Notes: a model not told the origin generated them from the letters alone. A stretch of DNA of 64,000 bases from Glycine soja (GCF_004193775.1 NC_041005.1:2234501-2298500), one strand, 5' to 3'; positions 16,501 through 29,448 are shown, counted from the stretch's first letter. Translations and numbers: made by a program.

Positions 16501-19500
16501 AGTCCTATATATAAGAAACAATTACCTAATTCATCAAGACCAATAAAAGTGGTTAGATTGGTTATTTTGTCATAAATTTTAATTTTATTCCAATACTACC
16601 CATACATTAAATGGTTTTAAGAGGTGATTATTTTTCAAATTCAACCAATGAGTATACCTTGTTTTGTTGATAACTCAATAAAAGCACCCACTTTCATGGG
16701 GAAATGAGTGTAATCATTAATAGACATCACAATTAATTAGGGGTAAAAAAGAAATTCAGCAATAAAGTAGTCCTATATTTCTTATAATTAGGACCAAGAA
16801 ATGTTACCTTTTGTTTATTTTATATAGGACCGGGGTAGTATCAATTGTAAATAGAATAATGCTCCTTACAAGAAAATAGAATTTATGTAAAAGGAAAAAT
16901 ACCAAGACTGCTCTTCCTATTAAGAAACGAGTCTCACCAAGGCCAAAGCCTTCCCAGCACTACCCAATTCTTGCCTACCTCCCATTGACCCACCTCTCCA
17001 ATATATAGAAATGATTTCCTATCTCTCTCAACCACAAAATCAAATGCCACCTGCTATGTTCTGTTCTTTTATGTCCCCTAACTGTTTCCATCTATCCACT
17101 GGCCTCTCAGAGTTTTTTGTTATCATTTTGTTGACAATTATATTAATTTTTCATGTTGAAAGGGTTTTGATATAAACTAGTGAGTATCCCTTGTTTTGTG
17201 TGGGGTTTTCCTTTTAAGTATAATTAGAATTAGAATTTAGGGTAAGCATAGTTTAACTGAGACAAAATGTTTGAAACTAAAATGAGGATGTGTGCAGTTA
17301 GATTTAATGAGAGTTTGAAAATTTAAAATAGAGTTACAGTAGTTTAAAGGGACATGTGTCAATTTCATTTTCTAAGGGAGATTAAAATCATAATCAATAC
17401 TCAACAGTGGCAAATAGTGCCACTTAAAAATGACAAGTCCCTAGAATGTTAACAGATAGCCAATTCCTCCACTTCCACGATCTGGCTTGGCAATCCTACC
17501 CTTATCTCACCAAAGTGAATCATTGAGTGTGATTGAGATTGCTAGTTGTACAAAAGCACAAGTGAAATCTTCAATGTGTATCTTTACAATTGCAACTTTT
17601 TTTTGCAATTCAAATACCTGAGGATAGGTAACATAACCTTTGTTAACTGCTGCAATTAACTATTGTACCAGACATCTTTTATAAAAATAACTTGAATTTG
17701 GTATGGCATAATTGAGGCTTCATGTGATTTCAAGATATGATGATTTTTTCTTTGGGATATGACTTGTGAGTATTAACGTTGAATATGTCTTAAGTTTAGA
17801 ATACTTCTCAAGTATTTAGCATCTGTTATGTATATTAAAAGTTGTTTGCTCTGTATTTGCTATATATGATATAGTGGCTGCTAATCAGTCTGTTATATCA
17901 CTAAAGTATTTTGGAGTTGGCTGTTCTGAGCCACTATTCAAGACTGATTGTTATGATTAAATCAATAAATTATGCCCCACTGCAAGTAAAAGGACTTAAA
18001 TGTAATGCAATCAAGAAATTATTTAGGGCTCTGCACCACTATCCCAGATTGACTATTATGATTAAATTAAGAAATTAGGCCACTTTCAAGTAAAGGGGCC
18101 CAAATTTAATGGATAGGGGTACATATGAATCAGGTAACCCCATTGTAAATAAGAAAACCCTCCCAATTTAAATCCAAATGAGTAAATGGGGACAGGTACT
18201 GGTACTAAATTTAGGTACTGTAATAGGAGAAACCCACGGGTTGGGGACTGAGGTGAGGATAAAGATCTCTTCCCGTATGGGGATGGGGATTATTTTTTCC
18301 ATACCTGTATCCAGTGCCATCCTTATTGGCAGAACAACATATGAAACCTCCTATATTGTTTTGAAAAATTAATTTCTGTTGTAAATTTGATGTTTATGTT
18401 GAGATGGGACTTTTTGGGAAGACAAGTAAATCCAAGATGGAAGGTGCTTGAGTTTAAACAATACAGCCTGTATTTAATTTTAAGCATTAATAAACACCAA
18501 TGTTTGCTGATAAAAAAAGAACACCAATGTTCTTTTATTTCACAGAAATTTCATTGCGTAATGTACAAATGTTTCTAAGAAGTCATCAATGTGTTATGGT
18601 AGTATAATAGAATATGCATGTGAGTTGGTTAAATGAGAGATTTAGGATGAGAAGTGCCAGTACTTTTAAGTTTCATTGGTCTAAAACTCTAAATAATTTG
18701 CTTTATCATGACATGGCTAGTGGTAACTGTGAATTGTGATATATTTAATTTAATAATTTAAAATGGATGAATAATACTTGTATATACAGAGTTTTTTCCC
18801 CTGTTGTCACATTGAAGCTTAGCTGCCTTGACTTTTAGGTGGCAAGGTTGCAATGGAAGGGAAAGTAGAACATAAGTTTGATATGAAGCCCCATGGTGAA
18901 AACATTGAAGAGTATGGTAAATTGTGTCGTGAGAGGACCAACAAATCTATGATTAAAAATCGACAAATACAGGTATTTGTTCATGTTTATTATTTAATTA
19001 TCCCTTAATGTTTCTTGCTTTCTGTCTATGATTAAATAATTGATTCTTTGGTTCCCTTGATACTATTGGAAGGTTATTGATAATGATCGGGGAGTTCTAA
19101 TGAGGCCAATGCCTGGAATGATTGGTCTAGTTTCATCCAATTCTAAGGTACATAATGTATAGAATCTCCTATCTCTTGGACATGTTGCTAACATGCTTGT
19201 AATTGAGACTCTATCTTTTGCTTTTGCCTGTATGATGTTTTTGGCCAGTCTGGAAGTTTTATTTTAATAACTAGAACATACAAGCATCATGATTCTAAAA
19301 AAAAATATGAATTTATGCTATAATAGCACCAGTCATAAGCAATATCTATGATACCATCACAAATACATGTAAATCTCAATGAAAATTCATTGGTGTAAGA
19401 TGAATAATATTTGTTCCAAGGAGAAAGTTTGATCCCTCAAATGTGTATATGCATGGAATAATTCTGTGAAGTTTTTTTTCTTATTCTTATGATACTCTCA

Positions 19501-20220
19501 CAGGACAAGAAGAAGACACAGCCGGTTAAGCAATCTGATACAAAGAGAACAAGAAGAGATCGGGGAGAGCTGGAGGATATAATGTTCAAGCTATTTGAAA
19601 GACAGCCTAATTGGGCCTTGAAACAGCTTGTCCAAGAGACTGATCAACCTGCAGTATGCTTTTCTGCTCTGCCTTTTTTTTTTGGTGTTCTTTTTCACCT
19701 GAGTCTAGAGAAATGCTAGCAACACACTCTTTAGAACACTCTACCATTGCTTGAAATTTATTGGAAATCACAAATTTTTACAGGTCTCACTTATTCAATG
19801 AGTTTCTCTCAATAGTTTTTAATAAATTTTAATCAATAGTGTAAAGTGTGCTAAAAGTGTGTTAAAGTGAGTTGTTAACACTCTTCTCTTTTTTATCATC
19901 TTGGGTTTATCTCAGTGTGTCTTCTTTGACTTCTTAGCTTGATTTTATGGTTGTAGCACACGTGGTCAAACACCACGGCATGTGTGTGCACACACTCCAC
20001 TCACTGCCCGTCGGCCATCCCCATACACTCAGCCCCCTTTTTCTTTTGCAGCAATTTTTAAAAAAGATCCTGAATGAACTCGTGATTTTTTCTTTTGCAG
20101 CAATTCTTGAAAGAGATTCTGAACGAACTTTGTGTTTACAATAAAAGAGGTGCCAATCAAGGAACCTACGAGCTGAAGCTTGAGTACAAGAAATCTGTTG
20201 AAGATACGAGTGCTGAATAA
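13550..20220 (+). CDS. TFIIF-beta: Transcription initiation factor IIF subunit beta (RAP30-like)
   Basis: TFIIF-beta partners TFIIF-alpha, binds RNA polymerase II, and brings it to the promoter complex in the nucleus. Six exons: 13550-13750, 15379-15487, 18839-18972, 19073-19147, 19504-19653 and 20101-20220, giving 262 residues with every junction in phase and GT..AG. The start MDEENGYSG precedes the conserved AERSVWLMKCPLVVAKSW block (residues 20-37). A dimerisation-barrel stretch follows, with MPKTYSLNMFKDFVPM (exon 2) and GKVEHKFDMKPH (exon 3). The C-terminal winged helix covers about 192-255: RDRGELEDIMFKLFE, NWALKQLVQETDQP and QFLKEILNELCVYNKRG. Intron 1 (1.6 kb) and intron 2 (3.35 kb) are long, and intron 2 carries transposon sequence. 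Upstream, the hexamer gaggtc is repeated three times (13442-13459). The start of exon 6 is duplicated with its acceptor 49 bp upstream (separate entry). The gene looks functional. Confidence 0.95.
16154..16455 (+). mobile_element. LTR-retrotransposon fragment or solo LTR in TFIIF-beta intron 2
   Basis: The segment begins TGTTAGGAATCAG and contains repeated agcccaaggagcatgggccc-type motifs. It ends in a polyadenylation-like stretch (GGTGAATAATACATCATTTC) with a CACACTAATTT tail. This layout resembles the LTRs of legume Copia-type elements as I remember them. No internal coding region, primer-binding site or clear target duplication was seen, so a solo LTR or a truncated copy are both possible. 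Confidence 0.5.
16494..16840. mobile_element. Stowaway-like MITE in TFIIF-beta intron 2
   Basis: About 347 bp bounded by TA dinucleotides with imperfect terminal inverted repeats. The left end reads TACCTCCAGTCCTATATATA; the right end, reverse-complemented, reads TACTACCCCGGTCCTATATA. TA target duplication and a CTCC-type terminus are typical of Stowaway (Tc1/mariner-derived) MITEs. The interior is AT-rich and non-coding. Confidence 0.75.
17929..18115. repeat. Diverged tandem duplication, about 90-100 bp units, intronic
   Basis: Two units are alike: 17929-18010 and about 18030-18113. Both contain CACTAT-C..AGA-TGA-T-TTATGATTAAAT, then AAATTA-GCC-CA-T-CAAGTAAA, then TTAAATG-AATG or a close variant. 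It lies in TFIIF-beta intron 2, upstream of exon 3. No coding role is seen. Confidence 0.6.
20038..20134 (+). repeat. Duplicated splice acceptor and start of TFIIF-beta exon 6
   Basis: Two adjacent copies 49 bp apart each have a TTTTTCTTTTGCAG acceptor followed by about 30 nt encoding QFLK(K/E)ILNEL. The upstream copy has its AG at 20050-20051, the downstream (used) copy at 20099-20100. Over the 29 aligned exon bases there are five differences, four of them silent at third codon positions. Using the upstream AG would add 49 nt and shift the frame, so the downstream site must supply the normal protein. Confidence 0.88.
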
Positions 20221-20439
20221 GTGCGCTATGTTCTTTTACATTATACTCTAACTCCACTGAGGCACAGACCCTCCCAAAATATTGAAATTCAGTCTCTTTC
20301 TCTCTTTGCTGAGAAGAGTCAACGTGTTTAGGTAAATAGGTTGATGGAACAAAGAATCGTTGGACAACAAACAAGCAAACTGTGTATGTGAGCCGTGAAG
20401 AAAAATTATCAAAGATGCAGTTGTATACGTTCAAAAAGG

Positions 20440-23400
20440 AATTTTAGCAACCGAAAAATTAATGATATGTTGCCTGGTTACGTGTAGAATATCTCTGCCC
20501 CCTTGTACATAGAGTTGTTCTGTTCTAAAAGCCTACCTAGTAACATGATGCTCTTCCCCTAGTTTATATGATGATTCTTTCGAGCCAATTGAATATATCA
20601 GCACCCAGTTAATTATTTTTGGCAAAAAAAAAAGATACATTCTTTTTCTGATCCAACAACACTTAACTTAATTATGCTGCTTAGTTGTGTTCAGTCCTGC
20701 ATTGGAGGAAAAGAGGTGAGGGATTGAGGGTCAAGTTTACTACTAGGGTTTCTTAAATTGGAGATGAAAGATTAAAGTTTTAAAAAATCTTCGACCCCTT
20801 TCCGTGTAATCCTAATGTAATATCATGCCAAATTTGTACAAGCTTAACATGATGGGCTCTTCAATAATAGAAAATGTATTTGCCACTTATTTGATTGAAA
20901 TGGAAATGATGTTTTGAAGAATCGTTGAATGAAAAATGTATTTGCCACATTGATTGATTAAAATCCATTTCGTTGTACTATATAACTGTTCAATTTGGTC
21001 GACCCCAAGAAAAAGCAGAGAATATCCTAAGTAGGAGAAAGTAACATGCTTCCATGCAATTATTCATTTATGGATCGGTTGAAAATTGGATTAGACAATT
21101 AAGTGCCAGAAGTAGCTAACTGCCTGTGTCCAGTAGTACTGTAGTAGCTAGTATTAATATAACTAAATAGATATAAGCGATTTGGATTATATATCCCTTT
21201 CGAATGTGATAATCAAATACGTAGGCAAAGAATTTCCTCATTAATAAAAATTAATAATTAATATTGACCGATTAAAAAAACAATTAATATCGACTGATTA
21301 AAAAAAATGCAGGCACATATCATTAGATCGGAATTTTCTCTATACAGAGTTAGACTGCTATTTTGATATAATAGTAGTAAATTTTCCTTTTGATTCATTT
21401 AAATATCACATGTTTCAAATTTGATTTCCTATTTATAGAAATTAAATGAAAAAGTAAACAGAAGGGACCATTTGGTGACAAAAAGCAAAACATTTTATCA
21501 AAAACTTGTTAACTTTTTTTAAAAAAAAATTACGAACCTCTTGTTTATTTTATACGAGATTCCGGTCTTTCTGCTAACTGTTTGACACCCAATTTCAAAT
21601 TCTATACTGAAATTTTATAAATTGTGTTTATAAATTTTATACGATTAAATTGTGTATAATCATTTATAAATCATAGACAAGAAAGAATTCAAATTTTACA
21701 CACACGCGCATAAGCCAAAGGGCAAAGACAAACATGTAAAGTTAGCTAGTATGTAGTATTATAGTGGTATGTGTCCCAAAAACCAGTTCTTTAATTTGAC
21801 CAATTAGGCAAAGTCAATACACATAATTCTCTTTCTCTAACTTGTAACTGACTCTCCTAGCTTGTTAATATGGGAGGGTATACCATTCCCTTGTACCCAA
21901 TTTTAATACATATTTTCTTGGCTGATAAAAAATATAAATACACGTTTTCTATTGATTATAATGTTTTTTCATATATTAGCATAATTCCTAGTATGATTTA
22001 GTCCCAGTTGGAACTAAAAAAATCTAAGAAAATACTGATGGTGCTAATAAAATAACTAAAGTTTAAGTTTTAGATCCTTAAAAAAAGAGTAGTATTTGTT
22101 AGTATTTACTATTAGCTTTTTGAAGTAAAAGAGATCACATATGTTAACTAAAAGATTTTACATATTAATTTTTTCTTTGAAGTAAATTTTTTTCTTTTTA
22201 ATTTTAGCTTTAGACCTTACTTTTTCTTGGACAGTCCTGATAAAATTGGGACAATATCCTAAACCACGTGTATATGACATGATTTAGCGTGTTGATTATT
22301 TAGCATCCTAAATTACGACGTACAGGCTATATACTGCATCAAGTTGCATGAGGGGGTTTGTCATGACATGATTAGTCATTTAGTTGGTTCTAGTTGATTA
22401 GTAACCTTAGGTTGCATTTGGTGTCGAACGCATATATATTTGCATCAAGTGGAGTTTGAATTAATACGTAGGTGAACACCGAGCCGAGAAGATTGGCGAT
22501 AGCCATTGCGAAACACGATTGGTCACCCCACCATACATCTAATTCAATCATGCAAATCAACAAGGAATCTTCTTTGTCAGCTTTGAAGATTTTTGGAGCA
22601 ACCTTTCCCCCCCTCTCAAGATTCCAATACCATCTTTCTTACCAGTGTTAAGCGAAAGATCAACTTCATGTAGACCTTGTATTGCATGCATGGCTGTCCC
22701 AATTTGCATGGGACCCTTCTCCCACCTTTAAAGAGAATGGTAATTGGAGGACTCTAATTTGTCACTCCCATGAACGTGGATTCCAAAAGTAGCAAGCCTA
22801 ATAAACGAAGAGAGAGACGCATAGGAGCAGTGGATCAAGAACCGTTTTGATTGGGGAAGTGTCCTTATAGGACAACATTGTCAATGGTCCCTGCCCCGCG
22901 CTGCCCTCCCATTCTTTCCATGCATCAGTAGTAAATAAGATAAGAGTACTCATCATTCATTAAACCACGGAAAAATGACGACTACACACTCAAACCCTAG
23001 TACACTCCTAGAGAGGCAATTAAAGAGAGAGAAGATATAATAAGTTATACCATATGATAGATAGAAATTAAAAACATAAAACCACTCAGTCGTGAATCAA
23101 TTGATATGTCAACGGTCTCATGTTAGAATTTTGGATATATAATTATGTTAAATATTTGTAGAATTTTTTTTAATGATTTTATACTATTTGAATAAAATTG
23201 TTTAAAAAAAAGAGAAAAAAATTATAAAGTGTTAATATATTATTGCCGTAAACTAGCAAACCACTCTGTTTGTGTTTGGATTTAAGTTAAATGCAATACA
23301 CATGATTCTATATGAATTCGACGGATAAAAGTAAATTAAAAGTAAAAATAAGAGTGATAATATTTCTACGAACATACCTCAAACATACTTTTTCAACCTT

Positions 23401-26035
23401 CTACCCAAAACACACGCGACTAAATTTTGCATCCTGCGGGTTGCTTTTCTTTTATATATAAGCGCGCTTACATTACATTCATTACAGGCGAGCATATACG
23501 CTTTGATACATGGATATACTCATTGACGATAATAGTCATTTTAAAGTTACGATGTATCTGTATAATACCCAATTCTGGTATCGCTGCTACAAAACATCCA
23601 AGAAAAATGTCGACTTAAAAACTTTTTTTTAAAAAAATAATAATTGAATTTTGCAGTTTTTTCAGGGAATCTATTTGCCAGAAATAGTCGAGCTAGATAT
23701 TTAAATTTTTTGGGCTAAAGAATTAATCCTTTTTTTTTACAGAAGATAAATATTTCAAATTCACTTATGTTTTAAAACAATATTATTTTTACCGAAAAAA
23801 TCAGTGGAAAACCTCAAATAATGTATTTTTATTGCTCTGTTCTCATTTCAACGTCATCCGTTGCAACACGTCCAGCAACAATGTGTTAAAAGTTATTTCT
23901 GAGTTGATATTCCTAAACACGTTCATTGGATCTGTAGAGGAAATGAGAGAATATAAAGAAATAGTTTTCTATTCTTCTATTAATTGTTTAAAAAAAGTAC
24001 AGTGAAATAAATAGCATGATTAAGATTTCTTTCATTTTCTTTGACTAAAAAAAGGAAAGAAAAAAAATGCAATTATATAAAATAACATGTTTTTAAAGAG
24101 GTAATCGTTTTTTTTAAAAGAGAGGTAATAGTTAGCGTATATTTTAATTGATGTATTTTTAATCCATTGCTCTCGTTTCAACGTCATCCATAACAATAAG
24201 ATAATAAAAGTTAGGATTAACATAGCATCTTGTTGGAGGGCAATATGGAGGAGAGGGGAGGGGAGGAATATATTTATAAACTTTTGTTATTTGATTTAAT
24301 TTGAATGAGAGAAGGGAAACAAAATTCACTTCATCAATTTTTTGCTCTCCTGTGGATTTTTAAAACAATTCAACTGTTAACGACTCAAAAATTTTATTTA
24401 TAAAGTTAACAAAAGTTAATTAATATTTAAAGTCACTTTCTTTCTCTCGTGAACTAAACAAAAATAGTTATTTTCGTCTCATCTATTATATATACAAAAG
24501 TTCTTACTTTACTAAATTTTTTCCTCCAAAACCTTCACCCCCTTCTCTCATACGAGTACCTTTTTGCTTTTCCATATTCCTCTACCAACATTTAATTAAT
24601 TATTTATGTCTCCTCATTTTCATCATAATTATTTATTTATAATCAACTATTTTAAATTGTTTCGGTCTCTTTAACTAATTTTTTCAGCTTACCAAAATTA
24701 TTTATTATTCATGTTCATTAATGCCAATGCATTTATAATCTAAATAAATACTCACAATCATTCAACTTCTTTAATGTTATTATCTTTTCCATGTTTCACT
24801 TTATTTCATCTATTCGATTTTCTTCTAACTCTTAATTGATTCTTCAATTTCCATTCCGCATTCAATGATTTTCATCGTATTCCTTCCTTTTTTATGTTTC
24901 GTTTTCTCCCCAACAGTCTTACAGTAATTATTAACTTAGTCTTAATTATTAACTTAGTTCATTAGTTCCTATTTTTATGTTATGTTCTAGTGAGTTTTCT
25001 CCATCTGCACCCATGGAAGTATAATAGCCATTTTTTCTTCATCCATTACCTCTCTTCAAGTAAATTCTCTGTACCTTTTTCTTCTTCTTTCTTTCAAATA
25101 AGCTAGTTACATTGACTTTCAAAAGATTGTCACATCACCAACTGCATCTCAATCCAATATTGCAAGGCATGTTTCAACGTTAGAGTCAATAAGAGGATAT
25201 AAAAACCACTAGCAACAAGAGGGAGCATGTTGGAATATGAGAAACAAAAGACACTTCTATATTTTTCATGAAGTTATTTTTACCGGTTAAATATATTTAA
25301 AATTGGTCTTTTTATCTCACAATAACATTATGTTCCCTATATGGACTCTTATTCTAGATTCCCCTTATTCTACCTCATGTTGCAATTGAATACTATTTTA
25401 TTTTCCACTTATTATGTGTTTTAATGCAATTTAATTATATCATTTATTTATTGATGATTGATTTGTTTTAATTTTTTTAATTTATATATAGACATTAAGA
25501 TCAACACTATTAATAGACATTAATTATTAATAGACGTTAATTAGGGTAGTGAAACATGCAGCATTATGTTTCATTTTTCAATGGAAAATTGACCTTTTTT
25601 ACGCATTTAATGATAATTATGTGACCCTTAATAAATAACAATTATTTCATTTTGCATTTTTATTAGGTAGGCAACGAAATTGCATTCACCATATTCCTAT
25701 TATATATTAATTGATATTCCAATAAATTCAAATCCAACTTTTCGTTTTTAAATGGGAAATTGCATCGTTTCTTTTTTCTGCAATTAATGAAATCTTGATT
25801 AGTACATTTAATTTGCTAATAAAATGTGTCAACTCTTCATTTGATTTGTTGAAAATACATCTATTGTCCTTTTGTTTTCCCTTTTAATTGTATCAATTTA
25901 TTTTAATTGTTGCATTTGTTGTCCTTTTTTCTATACAAATAGATTACCTTTTTTCCCTTAGTCTTGCTTTCTCTTATATCATTTTCAATTATCAAACAGA
26001 AATAGATGAGGATATAGAACACATGTATAACAATA
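20440..26035. other. Gene-poor AT-rich intergenic DNA
   Basis: It begins with the TFIIF-beta 3' region. No gene with family motifs was found on either strand. Visible items: a diverged direct duplication around 20877-20960 (AAAATGTATTTGCCAC twice), short AATTAATAT repeats near 21250-21300, a G-rich block at 24248-24266 (GGAGAGGGGAGGGGAGG), and a TAGACATTAA-type triplet repeat near 25490-25550. The stretch 22480-22990 is less AT-rich but shows no frame or RNA fold that I can defend. Confidence 0.45.
23822..24215. repeat. Diverged direct repeat pair
   Basis: The segments at 23822-23900 and 24152-24212 share TGTATTTTTATTGCTCT, TTTCAACGTCATCC and TAAAAGTTA in the same order, about 330 bp apart. 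This is probably an old transposon end or local duplication. Confidence 0.5.
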
Positions 26036-26040
26036 GATAT

Positions 26041-27052
26041 TAGAGTAAATTATATTGACAACCTTCGTTTGTGTGTTTTCTCAAATTGTATTTGATATTT
26101 CTTTCTTTTTTTATATTATTTTTATCTCATTCTATTAACGCTGTTAATTAAAGTTAATTGATGTATGTGAGTAGATGAAATTATCTTAACATCTTTATTA
26201 CACTCGTATCCCTGGTGTTTTTCTCAAATTGCACCAGATATTCTTCCATTTTTTTATATTACTTTTAACCCTCGTTCTGTTAATGTCATTAATTAATATC
26301 AATTGAAATGTGCGTAGAAATAAAATTGTCCTACTATTTTTGTTAAATACTCAATAACAAAATAACAATTGATCATGTGAATCAACCTTTCTTTAGGTAA
26401 TAACAATTTTTTCTTTAATATTTAACTCTTATTTCATTGTTGCTAACATTTGAAGAAGATGAAACTCTTGATTGAAACATTATATCAAACACTTAGTCAT
26501 AAAAAATAAATATTTCAAAGAAATGAATTAAAAACACAAATGCAAGAGAAAAATACTAAAATTTGAAGTAAAGTACTATATTCAATCAATGAACATTGTT
26601 GAGAACACGTTCAACAAAAGCACACCAACTAAATGACCTACCAGGCACAAAAAAATTGAACTAAAAAGAAGAAGAAAAAAAAAAAGGAAGAGTGTTAACA
26701 CATGCGTACTAACAATATGGGTTCGCGTCCAACAAAAAGTTGAGTTTATGTTCAATTAGAGAAAAAAGAAAAAGAAAGAAGAGTATTAAAATATTTTCAG
26801 GTTGGAAATCGTGTCATATTTTTCATGGAGTTAAGAGGAAGAAGATGAAAGTATTTTAAACATAAATTTTCATTAAAAGTCATGCGATTAATATCTGTCT
26901 ATTTTTTATTAAATTATTAAATTATGTTTAGAAGAGAGAAGGTCTAAGTGTAATATGAGTTAAATAAATAAAAAGTTTTTTTAGGGTGAAAAAAAGGAGT
27001 GTGAAATGTAATTTGAAAAAAAAAACAGAATATGCAAGTATAATTTACTCTA
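26041..27052. mobile_element. 1-kb non-autonomous TIR element with GATAT target duplication
   Basis: The ends are perfect 14-bp inverted repeats (TAGAGTAAATTATA), with weaker symmetry extending further in (CTCAAATTGTA-TTGA left, matching reverse-complemented right-end sequence). The flanks are direct repeats GATAT at 26036-26040 and 27053-27057. Inside, a segment of about 120 bp is tandemly duplicated (about 26072-26190 and 26216-26335). No transposase frame is present. The superfamily is unclear: 5-bp duplications do not fit the 9 bp of Mutator or 8 bp of hAT. Confidence 0.75.
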
Positions 27053-27057
27053 GATAT

Positions 27058-29215
27058 TATTTTACAAAATTGTTTTTCTTCGTATTCCTATTCTGCTCGA
27101 ATAAAGTTACATATATTGTATTGTAATAATGATTTGTTATTTTTTTTTTCATATTACAAACTAATATGTTCCATGTATTCGGCACAATGGATTCATGTTT
27201 AGGAAAAAAGTCAATAGTGATTTATTTATTTAATTGAATGAATTCAGCGTCTAAGTATTCAATACACACTTATATTTAACCTTAAACCAGAGGAATTCAT
27301 AAACCCTTATTAGGACAGTTGTATGTGAATATCAACGTGGTTTTGTATTTTTTTTTAGAAAATATGTTCGTAAGAAATTTTTTTATGGTTTTATATTATT
27401 ATTATTATTATTCATCATAAGTGGATTGTTTATTTCTTATTTGCCGAGGTCCATTAGATAGCATGGTCTTATTTTCGAAAAATTTCTATGAATAAATCAA
27501 AAGATCAAGCCAAGCTTAAAGATCCTATGTTTAATGACTTCGAAGTTCGTGTTAAAAAGGAAAACTGTATGGTTTATTTGACAGAAAGTAGTGAAATAAT
27601 TGGAGAACTTTATGAAATTTCAATTCATAAATGGTGGTTCATTGACTTTAATATGCTGGGATTGTGATTGTTTCCTTATTAGAGATACGCATCATGAAAA
27701 AGTTAAATCCCGTGACAGCTTCTGATATATATAGTTTCGCATAAATTGGCCGGTGAGCAATTTCAATTATTTTTCATTAAATTATATTTCATTCATGTCT
27801 CCAGAAGAATTTGATTTTAATACGTTGTCTCTTAATTTATTTGCTTTGTCTCATTGCTTCTGTCAAATTTCACTGTTAAAGACCGTTCAAGTTATTCAAT
27901 TATGTAATTTTGAAGGTTAAAATAAAATTTCAAATTCAAGTAATTTTTCTTGATTGTGTTTTTCCTAATGTTTCCTTTAATCAAAGTTCAAGGTTAATTT
28001 TTCTTTATATTACTAAGAGCTTTACAGGATGTAATGAATAGCGATATAGGTGTCATGAGTCAGTTTTGATATTAGACAACAAATGCAGTTCACAAAATTA
28101 ATTTATATTATATATTGAAAAACTTTGAATGTAATGAATTTATAATTCTAAAATATTGTGCAAGCACATGCAAATATATTGGTTACAATATAGTATGAGT
28201 GTAAAGTGAGAAAAATATGTATTTGACATTTTATGTATTTTGAGAGTCATTTCTTGATAGACTTAATAATAATAATAGTAGTTGAAAATAAAAAATTTGA
28301 TTTTTTTTTTTTGTTGGGAACAAGTATGTATATACATAATTTGTGTTTTTATACTCTTTTGTAAAATATAATATTATGATTATGTCTATATTTAAATTTT
28401 ACTTAATGATGATGTATTATGTTACATATTTAATTGTTATGGTAAAATAAATATTAAAAAAATTAGCTTAATTATGAATTGCACGGATAACCTAACTAGC
28501 TAACTAGTTCCATTAAAATCCCTTTTCTTCCCTCCTTTCAACTAAATATAATGTTTAATCAAAATCTCTTTGATCTTTTCTCTTTTCCTCTCCTTCTCTC
28601 CTTTTCATTGAAATTTTTCTCCTTTTCTCCGCTAGTTGAATCCATTCAATTTTGATAACTCTGATTAAGATACTTTGCAAGTATCTCACTATTACTCGAG
28701 CAGTTCGAATAAAGAGTTTGGGTCAAGATACTTTACTTCGGTCATGTTATCTATCTCCTAATTCCAACGGGATGCCAACAAATAAAATTCAAAAAAATAA
28801 TGTGTCACTCCTTCCAATGGATTTTTAAGCTAAACTTAGTTTTTCATGTTTTCGTATTTGATATATATTTTTAAAAAATAACACTCCTAAAAAAATATAT
28901 TTTTAAGGATCATTTTTTTAGTTAATTTCCCACAAAAATTTTCAAATAAAAAAGATGAAAATCTTTTTTTTTTAATTTATTTTTTTCTACAATAAAAATA
29001 TATAGTAAAAATATTATGTTATTTTTTATTAAATTATATGATATGATAAATAATTAAAATAATGGATAAAATATGTGTAAATTTTTTATTCTTAAAAAAC
29101 TTATCTAAATATTTCTCGTTGATCAAATAAATTTTATTTATTTTCAAAATTTATGATTCTAAAGACTTTCTCCTATCAAATATCCCCTAAAACTAAAAGT
29201 TAATTTGTTTATTTT
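27058..29215. other. AT-rich intergenic DNA, no gene seen
   Basis: The stretch has many homopolymer runs and ATT repeats (for example near 27395-27412). No coding region, RNA gene or bounded repeat could be supported. Confidence 0.45.
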
Positions 29216-29448
29216 ACCCTTTTCTAATCCATCTTACAGATTATTTATATTTCCTTTTCACTATTTATTTGAAATATTTTACTATTTCCACTCTTAGTTT
29301 AAATGGCCCCCTCTCTCTCTCTCTCATTATCTACCCTTTTCTAATCCATCTTACACATTATTTATATTTCCTTTTCACTATTTATTTGAAATATTTTACT
29401 ATTTCCACTCTTAGTTTAAATGGCCCTCTCTCTCTCTCTCATTATCTA
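29216..29448. repeat. 117-bp tandem duplication with CT-rich tail
   Basis: Two near-identical units, 29216-29332 and 29333-29448, each run from ACCCTTTTCTAATCCATCTT through TTAAATGGCCC to a (CT)n run and ATTATCTA. Very few differences are visible, so the duplication is recent or homogenised. It creates a repetitive short frame with no protein meaning. Confidence 0.9.

Noticed and set aside
20082..20100. Idea that the upstream QFLKKILNEL copy is a separate 30-nt exon followed by a 19-nt intron
   Set aside because: A 19-nt intron is far too short to splice, and the putative donor GTGATT is poor.
19934..20434. Open frame of 166 codons on the minus strand
   Set aside because: Antisense to TFIIF-beta exon 6 and its 3' region. 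No family motif, and the sense-strand gene explains the sequence.
22480..22990. Less AT-rich patch considered as a microRNA or small gene
   Set aside because: No convincing hairpin with a known mature sequence and no conserved frame could be identified by eye.
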